In this document: piece by piece, positions 1-5,267 of the stretch
How positions within the stretch are numbered: the first letter of the stretch is position 1
How the letters are laid out: the number at the start of each line of letters is the position of its first letter
Translations under genes and position numbers: made by a program
NCBI GenBank assembly: GCA_003242505.1
Contig: QGUP01000169.1
Coordinates: forward strand, 1-5,267
Direction of reading: 5' to 3'
DNA length: 5,267 bases
Origin: Bacillota bacterium
GTDB lineage: Bacteria; Bacillota; Sulfobacillia; Symbiobacteriales; ZC4RG38
The notes under the pieces: generated by a model
What the model saw: only the letters and a program-made list of their open reading frames with translations
Databases searched by the model: none
Told to the model about the DNA's origin: nothing

Positions 1-535
1 GCGCGCACACCGCGGCGGCCCCCCCCAACGCACCCAGGAAACCCGCCGCTTCCAGGGGGCGGCCGGCGCCGTAGTCGACCAGCGCGGTCCAGAGCCCAGT
101 GAGGCCCCTGGGCGCGACAAACAGGATCCAGCCGGCTGCTACCGCGTGCAGGGCAGCCACCAGCACAGCGCCGGCTGCCGCGTCCTTGGCCAGCGCGGCC
201 AGCGGGTGGTACCGGTCCCCCGCTGCCAGGTTGACGGCCCTCTCCACGGCGGTGTTGACCAACTCTGCTGCCACCACAAAGGCAATGGTGCCACACAGGT
301 ATAGGAGAGGCAATCCGGTCAGCCCCACCGCCCGGGCCAGGACCAGGGCGGCCCCGGCGGCGAGGCAGTGAAAGCGCAGGTTCGGTTCCTCCCGGTAGGC
401 GGCCAGGATCCCCCGGCTGGCATTCCACACCCGTTCGAGGAGGGAACGGTTCGCCCCCCGGGTCCGCCGGACCGTCCACCGGCTCGTTGCCCGTCCACCC
501 GCCCCCGGGGACCCCTGTCCGGGGCTGCGCTCCAT
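1..535 (-). CDS. dgkA: DgkA-family membrane lipid kinase (undecaprenol/diacylglycerol kinase), 3' end beyond window
   Basis: Integral membrane kinase that phosphorylates a lipid alcohol. In Gram-positive bacteria the main substrate of this family is undecaprenol, feeding the cell-wall lipid carrier pool; diacylglycerol is the classical E. coli substrate. I translated 178 codons from the ATG at 535 to the left edge with no stop. Family signatures are clear: REEPNLRFH (residues 48-56), the catalytic ELVNTAVE block (E91, N94, E98), then YHPLAALAKDAAAGAV with K117-D118 (109-124). Three hydrophobic segments lie near residues 57-75, 79-97 and 119-140, as expected. The ATG follows an in-frame TGA by one codon and a G-rich Shine-Dalgarno-like tract. 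Two oddities: about 29 Gly/Arg/Ser-rich residues precede the usual start of the fold, and the frame runs at least 38 residues past the third membrane segment, where compact homologues stop. The family call is firm; the substrate is inferred. Confidence 0.93.
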   Translation of the reverse strand, partial: MERSPGQGSPGAGGRATSRWTVRRTRGANRSLLERVWNASRGILAAYREEPNLRFHCLAAGAALVLARAVGLTGLPLLYLCGTIAFVVAAELVNTAVERAVNLAAGDRYHPLAALAKDAAAGAVLVAALHAVAAGWILFVAPRGLTGLWTALVDYGAGRPLEAAGFLGALGGAAAVCA

Positions 536-543
536 GGTTCAGG

Positions 544-552
544 TCCCCCCCT
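544..552 (-). promoter_or_regulatory. G-rich ribosome binding site of dgkA
   Basis: On the minus strand the tract AGGGGGGGA lies 8 bases before the ATG at 535. It is a degenerate Shine-Dalgarno match (AGG present, AGGAGG absent). It supports the chosen ATG because no better start codon has a comparable tract. Confidence 0.4.
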
Positions 553-566
553 GGCGGCGAAGAACA

Positions 567-587
567 CGGGCCGGGAGCCCCGGCCCG
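567..587 (-). terminator. Possible weak intrinsic terminator or attenuator upstream of dgkA
   Basis: A perfect 9-bp inverted repeat (CGGGCCGGG, loop GCT, CCCGGCCCG on the minus strand) is followed by TGTTCTTC. The stem is all G/C with a 3-base loop, so it should fold very stably in the transcript. The downstream tract has only modest T content, so efficient factor-independent termination is doubtful. It sits between the ybeY stop and the dgkA start, 31 bases before the dgkA ATG. It could separate the two expression units, attenuate dgkA, or stabilise the ybeY mRNA 3' end. Confidence 0.4.
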
Positions 588-601
588 CTAACTCCGTGCG
601 T

Positions 602-652
602 CCCAGCATGGCGAGAAGCCCAGCACGGCGGGGAGCCCAGCATGGCGGGGAA
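602..652. repeat. Three tandem copies of a 17-bp repeat between ybeY and dgkA
   Basis: Exact period of 17 bases on the plus strand: CCCAGCATGGCGAGAAG (602-618), CCCAGCACGGCGGGGAG (619-635), CCCAGCATGGCGGGGAA (636-652). The first 12 bases, CCCAGCAYGGCG, are invariant apart from one C/T. The copies differ from each other by two or three bases. The array begins six bases past the ybeY stop codon and lies wholly in noncoding sequence. A period that is not a multiple of three also argues against a coding role. Its function is unknown; replication slippage is the simplest origin. Confidence 0.9.
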
Positions 653-658
653 CCCGCC
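644..658 (-). other. Short hairpin on the ybeY stop codon
   Basis: GGCGGG-TTC-CCCGCC on the minus strand is a 6-bp stem with a 3-base loop. Its first base is the last base of the ybeY TAG, and it overlaps the third 17-bp repeat copy. No T-tract follows, so it is not a convincing terminator. It could mark the ybeY mRNA 3' end or be a by-product of the GC-rich repeat. Confidence 0.35.
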
Positions 659-1131
659 TACCGCTTGAGGCCCAGCCCGGCGAGGATCTCCTCGGCCGTG
701 CCCTGCATCCGGGCCTCCTCCTCGGGGGTCTGGTGGTCGTAACCCAAGAGGTGCAGGATACCGTGGCAGATGAGGAACCCCACCTCCCGCTCGAAGGAGT
801 GGCCGTACTCCTCCGCCTGGGCCCGGGCCCGCTCCAGGGAGACCACCACATCCCCCAGGGCCAGCGGCTCCCCCTCCCCCGCGGCCCGGGCCAGTTCCTC
901 CCCTTCCAGGAGGGCGAAGGAGAGGACGTCGGTGGGCTGGTCCTTGCCCCGGTACTCCCGGTTGAGGGCCTGGATCTCCACGTCGTCGACAAAAGTAATG
1001 GAAAGCTCCACGGCGTCCCCCAGGTGGCCGGCGGCCCGTTCCAGGGTGCGCTGGGCCACCTGTCGGGCGAGGGCCTCCAGTTCCGCCGTGAAGGGAATTC
1101 GCTCCTGGCGGTTACTGATCAGAATCTCCAA
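658..1131 (-). CDS. ybeY: YbeY endoribonuclease (rRNA maturation factor)
   Basis: Cytoplasmic single-strand-specific metallo-endoribonuclease of the UPF0054 family. It takes part in 16S rRNA 3'-end processing and, in several bacteria, in 70S ribosome quality control. The 157-residue length is typical. The N-terminus MEILISNRQ is characteristic. The central LNREYRGKDQPTDVLSF block (56-72) carries the conserved Arg61, and the zinc site HGILHLLGYDH supplies His123, His127 and His133. The TTG at 1131 is preferred because it gives the family N-terminus and lies 10 bases after AAAGGAG; there is no ATG or GTG near the family start. It ends in TAG. Its first 20 bases overlap the 3' end of pgpH, which suggests translational coupling within the operon. 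No essential residue is missing. Confidence 0.96.
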   Translation of the reverse strand: MEILISNRQERIPFTAELEALARQVAQRTLERAAGHLGDAVELSITFVDDVEIQALNREYRGKDQPTDVLSFALLEGEELARAAGEGEPLALGDVVVSLERARAQAEEYGHSFEREVGFLICHGILHLLGYDHQTPEEEARMQGTAEEILAGLGLKR

Positions 1132-3343
1132 CGCGCTGGGGCTCCTTTCCCTGTCCGGCCGCGGGCGCCGGCGGCTCTCCGGGGGTAGCCCCGGCGTGGC
1201 CGACGCCGGCCGAGTCCAGCTTGGGGTATTCGACCCGGCCGTGGTGGACCCCCTCCAGCACCCGGACGAAGGTCCGCTTGATGATCTCCAGGTCCCGGAG
1301 GGTCAGGTCCGAGTTGGCCAGCTGCCCCTGCTCCAGCCGGCTGTTGACGATCTCCTCCACCTGGGCCGCGATCTGCTCCCGGCTGAGGGGCCCCCGGCTG
1401 CGCAGGGCCCGCACCGAGGCCTCGCAGCCGTCGGCCAGCATGCAGATCGCGGTCTCCTTCCGCCGGGGCCGGGGGCCCTCGTAGCGGAAGTCCTGCTCCA
1501 GGACGTGCTCCCCGGTGCCGTTCTGGGTCGCCTTGTGGTAGAAGTACGAGATTAGCATGTCCCCGTGGTGCTCGCGGATGAAGTCGATGATCTCCTCCGG
1601 CAGCCGGTACTCCCGGGCCAGTTCCACCCCGTCCTTGACGTGCGCGGCGATGATCATCGCCGAGACGTGAGGCGGCAGCCGGTCGTGGGGGTTCTCCCCG
1701 CCGAACTGGTTCTCGCTGAAAAAGAGCGGCCGCTTCACCTTGCCGATGTCGTGGTAGTAGGCCCCGACCCGGCAGAGCATCGCGTCGGCCCCCACCGCCT
1801 CGGCGGCAGCCTCGCAGAGGTTGGCCACCATCAGGGTGTGGTGGTAGGTGCCCGGCGCCTCCATCAGCACCCGCTTCAGGAGCGGGTGGTTGGGGTTGGC
1901 GAGTTCCAGCAGCTTGATGGGGGTGAGCACCCCGAAGAGGCTCTCCAGGATCGGCAGGGAACCCACCGCGAGGACCGCGGCGAAGAGGGCCCCGGCCATC
2001 ACCAGGAGCACGTCCCGCCAGAAGGTGAGGTCCACGAGGGACCCGCCGGCGATGAGGTGCAGGGCGAGGATGGTCACCACCACCGCCGCCCCGACCCAGA
2101 GCCCGGCCTGGATCAGGGTGGCCCGGGCCTCCACCCGGCGGACGGAGTAGACGCCGACGAAGGAGGCGACCGCGGAGGCCGCGGTGACCGAGAGCTCGCC
2201 CTGGGTGATCACCCCGGCCATCAGGGTGAAGAGCAGGCTCATCACCAGGGCGACCCGGGTGTCGATGAGGATGGCCAGGAGCATGGTGCCCGCGGCCCAG
2301 GGCATCAGGTAGCCGGAGAAGTTCAGGGTGAGGATCGCCAGGGAACAGGTGACCAGCCCCACCAGGCCGATGATCAGGATCCGGTTCTCCCGCTCCAGGA
2401 GGTCCGGCCGGTAGCGCCAGAGGTAGTAGCCCATCAGGCCGACCACCAGGTAGGAGAAGAGCGCCACCCCGAAGAGTTTGAGGGCGTCGGCCCGGGGCCC
2501 GACCAGCTCCAGGTCCAGGAGCATCTGGTACTGCTCGTGGGTGATGACCTCCCCCTTGCTGACGATCCGCTGCCGCTGCTTGACGATCACCGGCGGCACC
2601 GACTGCCGGGCCTGCTCCCGGGCCCGCTCGGTGGCCTCCTGATCCTCCTTCAGATTCGCCCGGATCCGCTCCCGGACCAGGTCCCGGGCGAGGTAGATCA
2701 GCTCCGGGCTGTCGACCCCCTCGGGCACCCAGGCGTTCTGCACCTGGGCCCGGACCGCCTCCACCTCATCGGGCCGGATCGCCCGGCTGAGGAGCCGGAG
2801 GGCCTGGGCCACCGTCTCCGATTCGAGGCGGCGGATCGTATCGTCGTCGGCGGTGGCCAGGGCCCGGAGCTGGGACTCGGAGGCCTGGGGGAGGATGGTC
2901 CCCAGTTCCCGGATCCGCTGCTGGATCACTTCCTCGGTCAGGGGCCCCCGGTTCGGGGTACCCGACTCCCCTTCTTCCACCGGCGGCACCACCCGCTGCC
3001 GGACCGACCGGATATCGGCGAAGATCCGGCGCAGCGCGGCTTCCGCGGCCCCGGCCACCTCGGGGTCGATGACCATCACCGGCTGAACCCGGGCTGCGGC
3101 CTCCTCCCGGCGCCGTTCGGTCTCCACCCGGTTGACGATGTCCCGGGGCGCCTCGATGTCGACCGGTGAGACGTCCCCTTCCTGGAGGTTCAGCCGGGCG
3201 GGAATCACCTGGCTGGCCAGGAGACCGGTGAGCAGCGCGCCAAAGAGGAGTCCCCAGAAGACCCGGCGGACTCCCGCGCTACGGTAGAGGGCCCTGACCC
3301 AGGATTGGCCGAGTCGTTCCTTCCATCCGGTCCACCAGTTCAA
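1112..3343 (-). CDS. pgpH: PgpH/YqfF-type 7TM-HD c-di-AMP phosphodiesterase
   Basis: Membrane HD-domain phosphodiesterase; the Listeria homologue PgpH cleaves c-di-AMP to pApA, so this protein should lower that second messenger, which governs potassium and osmotic balance. The 743 residues show the full architecture. There is an N-terminal membrane anchor (about 28-47), then a large external 7TMR-HDED domain (about 48-285). Seven membrane segments follow between about 289 and 468, then a cytoplasmic HD domain (about 485-700). All metal ligands expected from PgpH are present: His502, His531-Asp532 in YYHDIGKV, His568, His592-His593 in EHHG, and Asp638 in LADG. The TTG start at 3343 is supported by GGGAGG 8 bases upstream and by the position of the first membrane helix. 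The last 35 or so residues after VEYPK are a Pro/Ala/Gly-rich tail not needed for the fold. The stop TAA overlaps ybeY. Confidence 0.96.
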   Translation of the reverse strand: MNWWTGWKERLGQSWVRALYRSAGVRRVFWGLLFGALLTGLLASQVIPARLNLQEGDVSPVDIEAPRDIVNRVETERRREEAAARVQPVMVIDPEVAGAAEAALRRIFADIRSVRQRVVPPVEEGESGTPNRGPLTEEVIQQRIRELGTILPQASESQLRALATADDDTIRRLESETVAQALRLLSRAIRPDEVEAVRAQVQNAWVPEGVDSPELIYLARDLVRERIRANLKEDQEATERAREQARQSVPPVIVKQRQRIVSKGEVITHEQYQMLLDLELVGPRADALKLFGVALFSYLVVGLMGYYLWRYRPDLLERENRILIIGLVGLVTCSLAILTLNFSGYLMPWAAGTMLLAILIDTRVALVMSLLFTLMAGVITQGELSVTAASAVASFVGVYSVRRVEARATLIQAGLWVGAAVVVTILALHLIAGGSLVDLTFWRDVLLVMAGALFAAVLAVGSLPILESLFGVLTPIKLLELANPNHPLLKRVLMEAPGTYHHTLMVANLCEAAAEAVGADAMLCRVGAYYHDIGKVKRPLFFSENQFGGENPHDRLPPHVSAMIIAAHVKDGVELAREYRLPEEIIDFIREHHGDMLISYFYHKATQNGTGEHVLEQDFRYEGPRPRRKETAICMLADGCEASVRALRSRGPLSREQIAAQVEEIVNSRLEQGQLANSDLTLRDLEIIKRTFVRVLEGVHHGRVEYPKLDSAGVGHAGATPGEPPAPAAGQGKEPQRVGDSDQ
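1142..1148 (-). promoter_or_regulatory. Ribosome binding site of ybeY inside pgpH
   Basis: AAAGGAG on the minus strand, 10 bases before the TTG at 1131, lies within the last codons of pgpH. It decides the TTG as the ybeY start. Confidence 0.7.
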
Positions 3344-3351
3344 GCGTCACG

Positions 3352-3357
3352 CCTCCC
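3352..3357 (-). promoter_or_regulatory. Ribosome binding site of pgpH
   Basis: GGGAGG on the minus strand, 8 bases before the TTG at 3343, lies in the 45-base gap after phoH. A GTG 7 bases upstream of the TTG is out of frame with pgpH, so the TTG is the best supported start. Confidence 0.75.
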
Positions 3358-3388
3358 GGGCCCGATCCAGCCGACGGGAACCGGGGGC

Positions 3389-4420
3389 TCAGCTGCCCGG
3401 CGCGGGTGGCGGCTGGTTCCGGCCCCCGCGGGCACCGGCGACCCGGCCCGCGCCCTGCCGCCGCTCGTAGGCTTCATAGGCCTGGATGATCCGCTGCACC
3501 AGTTCGTGCCGCACCACATCCTGTTCGGTCAGGTAGACGAAGGCGATCCCCGGCACCCCCGCCAGCACGTGCCGGACCTCCACCAGGCCGCTGGGGGTCC
3601 CGGGGGGCAGGTCGATCTGGGTGATGTCCCCGGTAATCACCGCCTTGGAGCCGAACCCGAGGCGGGTGAGGAACATCTTCATCTGCTCCGGAGTGGTGTT
3701 CTGCGCCTCATCCAGGATGATGAAGGAGTCGTCCAGGGTGCGGCCCCGCATGTAGGCCAGGGGGGCAACCTCGATAATCCCCTTGTCGCGGAGGCGCTCG
3801 AAGGAGTCGGCACCGAGGACGTCAAACAGGGCGTCGTACAGGGGCCGGAGATAGGGATTGACCTTCTCCTCCAGCGCTCCGGGCAAGAACCCCAGCTTCT
3901 CCCCGGCCTCCACTGCCGGCCGGGTGAGGATGATCCGGTTGACCTCCTTGTTCTTGAAGGCGGCGATGGCCATCGCCATCGCGATGTAGGTCTTCCCGGT
4001 CCCCGCCGGACCGATGCCGAAGGTGATCCCGTGCTTGCGAATCGCCTCGTAATACCGCTTCTGGCCCAGGGTCTTGGGGCGGATGGGCTTCCCCCGGTGG
4101 GTGACAACGATGACGTCGGCAAAGACGTCGCTGAGGTGGACGTCCCCGCCCTCCCGGGCCATCCGCACCGCGTAGCGGACCTCCCGCTCCGTCAGCAGGT
4201 TGCCCGCCCGCTGCACCGCCAGCAGCTCCTCCAGGAGCCGCTGCACCTGGGCCACCGCGGCCTCGTCCCCCCGGATGATCAGTTCGTTGCCCCGGGGGAC
4301 CAGCTTCACCGGGAAGTTATCTTCAATGATCTTCAGGTGCAGGTCGTGCCGGCCGAAGAGCGCAAGGGCTTCCTCGTTGGTCTCACCCACCACCAGTCGC
4401 CGTTCCAGCGTCTCGCTCAA
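3389..4420 (-). CDS. phoH: PhoH-family ATPase (PhoH-like protein)
   Basis: Cytoplasmic P-loop NTPase of the PhoH family, related to helicase ATPase cores and often linked to RNA metabolism; its exact cellular role is not settled. The 343 residues begin with a KH-like segment (about 37-70, VPRGNELIIRGDE). The ATPase domain has Walker A GPAGTGKT (137-144) and the family motif TRPAVEAGEKLGFLPG (166-181). It also has PLAYMRGRTLDD (220-231), Walker B ILDEAQN (235-241) and VITGDITQIDLP (261-272), with Arg304 in VVRHELVQ. Similarity to Bacillus PhoH ends near residue 320; the remaining 23 residues are a Gly/Arg then Pro-rich tail. The TTG start at 4420 gives the usual N-terminal length and overlaps the yqfD stop as TTGA, implying coupling to yqfD. 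Only a plain G run lies upstream, with no clear Shine-Dalgarno site. The close linkage to ybeY fits a role in RNA handling, but that is inference. Confidence 0.96.
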   Translation of the reverse strand: MSETLERRLVVGETNEEALALFGRHDLHLKIIEDNFPVKLVPRGNELIIRGDEAAVAQVQRLLEELLAVQRAGNLLTEREVRYAVRMAREGGDVHLSDVFADVIVVTHRGKPIRPKTLGQKRYYEAIRKHGITFGIGPAGTGKTYIAMAMAIAAFKNKEVNRIILTRPAVEAGEKLGFLPGALEEKVNPYLRPLYDALFDVLGADSFERLRDKGIIEVAPLAYMRGRTLDDSFIILDEAQNTTPEQMKMFLTRLGFGSKAVITGDITQIDLPPGTPSGLVEVRHVLAGVPGIAFVYLTEQDVVRHELVQRIIQAYEAYERRQGAGRVAGARGGRNQPPPAPGS

Positions 4421-5267
4421 ATGTCGGGATGCCCCCCCACGTTCGGCTCCTCTCTCCCCGGGGTGCCCGTAGCGGCAGGCTGGGGCCGGCCGATGGCTTC
4501 CCGGGTCTCGACCCGGATCCGGACCCCGAGGGACTCCGGGGTGCGGGTCGAGACTTCCACCGCCGGCGCCCCCGCCACCTGGCCGGTCCCGGGGTGGAGT
4601 TGCCAGGTGAGCCGGGCCAGGTACTCCCGCACCGCCGCCTGGACCGCCTCGGCCTCCGGAACCGGCACCCGGTGCACCCGGACCTCCTCATAGGCTACCA
4701 TGTCCAATTCGACGGGTGGGAGCCAATTCCTCCACCCGGCAAACCCGGCGGTCCGACGGCTCACCTCCCGGTACTCCGCGGCGGGAACCGGTCCCCCCAG
4801 GAGAAGGATGTCCCGGTCCCCCCAGCGCAAACGCAGTTGCCGCCGGCGCCGGCCCGTGGGCACCGGCTCCTCCCGGACCAGGGGCGCCTCCAGGTAACCC
4901 TCGTAGGAGCACCGCGCGATCACCTGCCCCCGGGCCACCAGGGGGCCCAGGGGTTTGTCCGGGGTCGGCGGCCACTCCTGGACGAAGGGCAGCCGGATGG
5001 GCGGGGAGGTGAAGCCGTACAGGCCCCCCTCGATCAGCACCTGGCCCAGCCGGACCGCCTCGCCTTCCTTCACCCGCCGCTGCCCCTGGAAGACCACGAC
5101 GGTCTCCACCACGCAGTTCTCCCGGTCCGCGACCAGGTCCACCCGCCCCGGGTCCGGGGGCGGCCGGTAGGCGGTGCGCTCCAGACCCCGACCCACGCCC
5201 CGGACCCCCCCAAGCCCGCTCTCTAAAACCCACCTACCCCGCCCACAAAAAAAAAGAGCGAAGTCCA
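4417..5267 (-). CDS. yqfD: YqfD-family sporulation protein, C-terminal part; 5' end beyond window
   Basis: Membrane-associated protein required for sporulation in Bacillus subtilis, where it belongs to the mother-cell sigma-E regulon; its biochemical role is unknown. I read 282 codons open to the right edge, against roughly 400 residues in the family, so the N-terminal membrane part lies outside. The best evidence is the barrel-sandwich (lipoyl-like) hairpin at about 5020-5142, with DLVADRENCVVETVVVFQG and VKEGEAVRLGQVLIEGG. This aligns with the Bacillus segment after the external domain. The C-terminal REYLARL and ETREAIG segments also fit. The position immediately before phoH is the conserved one. 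A GTG at 5196 opens a 259-codon frame but has no Shine-Dalgarno site and would delete most of the protein, so it is not taken as the start. The outermost 70 bases translate to Gly/Arg-rich sequence poorly matching the family and may contain errors. Confidence 0.85.
   Translation of the reverse strand, partial: DFALFFCGRGRWVLESGLGGVRGVGRGLERTAYRPPPDPGRVDLVADRENCVVETVVVFQGQRRVKEGEAVRLGQVLIEGGLYGFTSPPIRLPFVQEWPPTPDKPLGPLVARGQVIARCSYEGYLEAPLVREEPVPTGRRRRQLRLRWGDRDILLLGGPVPAAEYREVSRRTAGFAGWRNWLPPVELDMVAYEEVRVHRVPVPEAEAVQAAVREYLARLTWQLHPGTGQVAGAPAVEVSTRTPESLGVRIRVETREAIGRPQPAATGTPGREEPNVGGHPDI
5186..5255 (-). other. G-tract cluster (G-quadruplex pattern) and A9 homopolymer at right edge
   Basis: On the minus strand five runs of three or more G (GGG, G7, GGGG, GGG, GGGG) separated by 2-3 bases lie at 5186-5217. 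This meets the usual four-tract quadruplex pattern. Further upstream are more G runs and, at 5247-5255, nine T (A9 on the plus strand), unlike anything else in this GC-rich window. The tract lies inside the yqfD frame. It may be a real structured sequence or a degraded contig terminus. Confidence 0.5.

Noticed and set aside
319..609. 96-codon minus-strand open frame starting in the repeat array
   Set aside because: It overlaps dgkA in another frame, and dgkA carries the catalytic motifs. The product is Pro/Gly/Arg-rich and resembles nothing known to me.
1565..3169. 534-codon plus-strand open frame opposite pgpH
   Set aside because: Its product is dominated by His, Asp, Gly, Pro and Gln with no recognisable fold. 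It is the antisense reflection of a very GC-rich real gene whose minus-strand product has complete family motifs.
3344..3388. Promoter or regulatory RNA in the phoH-pgpH gap
   Set aside because: The 45 bases contain a Shine-Dalgarno site and a short GGGCCC palindrome but no -35/-10 pair or stable extended structure that I can see.
3305..4693. 462-codon plus-strand open frame opposite phoH and yqfD
   Set aside because: It spans two real minus-strand genes and a gene junction, has low-complexity composition, and shows no ribosome binding site or motif.
5194..5196. GTG at 5196 as the true start of a short YqfD
   Set aside because: There is no Shine-Dalgarno site, the frame remains open upstream to the window edge, and a start here would remove the membrane part that defines the family.
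4688..5233. 181-codon minus-strand frame overlapping yqfD
   Set aside because: The Gly/Ala/Pro-rich translation is a frame shadow of yqfD. I considered whether its first residues (RAWGG) mark a frameshift in yqfD, but the main frame also stays open to the edge with a plausible Trp-Val match, so a frameshift is not needed.
1..5267. Mobile element, CRISPR array, tRNA/rRNA or defence system
   Set aside because: All but a few short gaps is accounted for by five minus-strand housekeeping genes in a conserved order. No transposase, direct-repeat/spacer pattern or RNA gene signature was found.

Overview
This window is an ordinary housekeeping neighbourhood from a high-GC member of the Bacillota (Firmicutes), read entirely on the minus strand. 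In transcription order (high to low coordinates) it holds the 3' part of a yqfD-type sporulation gene, phoH, a pgpH/yqfF-type 7TM-HD c-di-AMP phosphodiesterase gene, ybeY, and the 5' part of dgkA. This is the conserved Bacillota order yqfD-phoH-yqfF-ybeY-dgkA, usually followed by cdd and era. The sporulation-family gene and the PgpH architecture point to a Bacillota lineage that sporulates or descends from sporulators. The strong G+C bias of third codon positions suggests one of the GC-rich, often thermophilic groups (Thermaerobacter, Symbiobacterium or Limnochordia-like). The genus cannot be fixed from the sequence alone.

Layout: yqfD (4417-5267, open at the right edge) overlaps phoH (3389-4420) by 4 bases, so the two are probably translationally coupled. 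A 45-base gap with a good Shine-Dalgarno site leads to pgpH (1112-3343). Its 3' end overlaps ybeY (658-1131) by 20 bases. The only real intergenic stretch is the 122 bases between ybeY and dgkA. It holds three tandem copies of a 17-bp repeat, a small hairpin on the ybeY stop codon, and a perfect 9-bp GC stem-loop that could act as a weak terminator or attenuator ahead of dgkA (1-535, open at the left edge).

The genes probably form one transcription unit through ybeY. Their products cover a spore-formation membrane protein of unknown mechanism, a PhoH-family NTPase, c-di-AMP breakdown at the membrane, rRNA maturation and quality control (YbeY), and recycling of undecaprenol or diacylglycerol by phosphorylation (DgkA). 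phoH, pgpH and ybeY all appear to start at TTG.

I found no mobile element, CRISPR array, RNA gene or defence system, and no convincing undescribed system. The points worth a second look are the ybeY-dgkA spacer, extensions at both ends of DgkA, the run of TTG starts, and the G-tract and poly-A right edge, which may be a low-quality contig end. Long plus-strand open frames opposite pgpH and phoH are composition-driven shadows and are not annotated.
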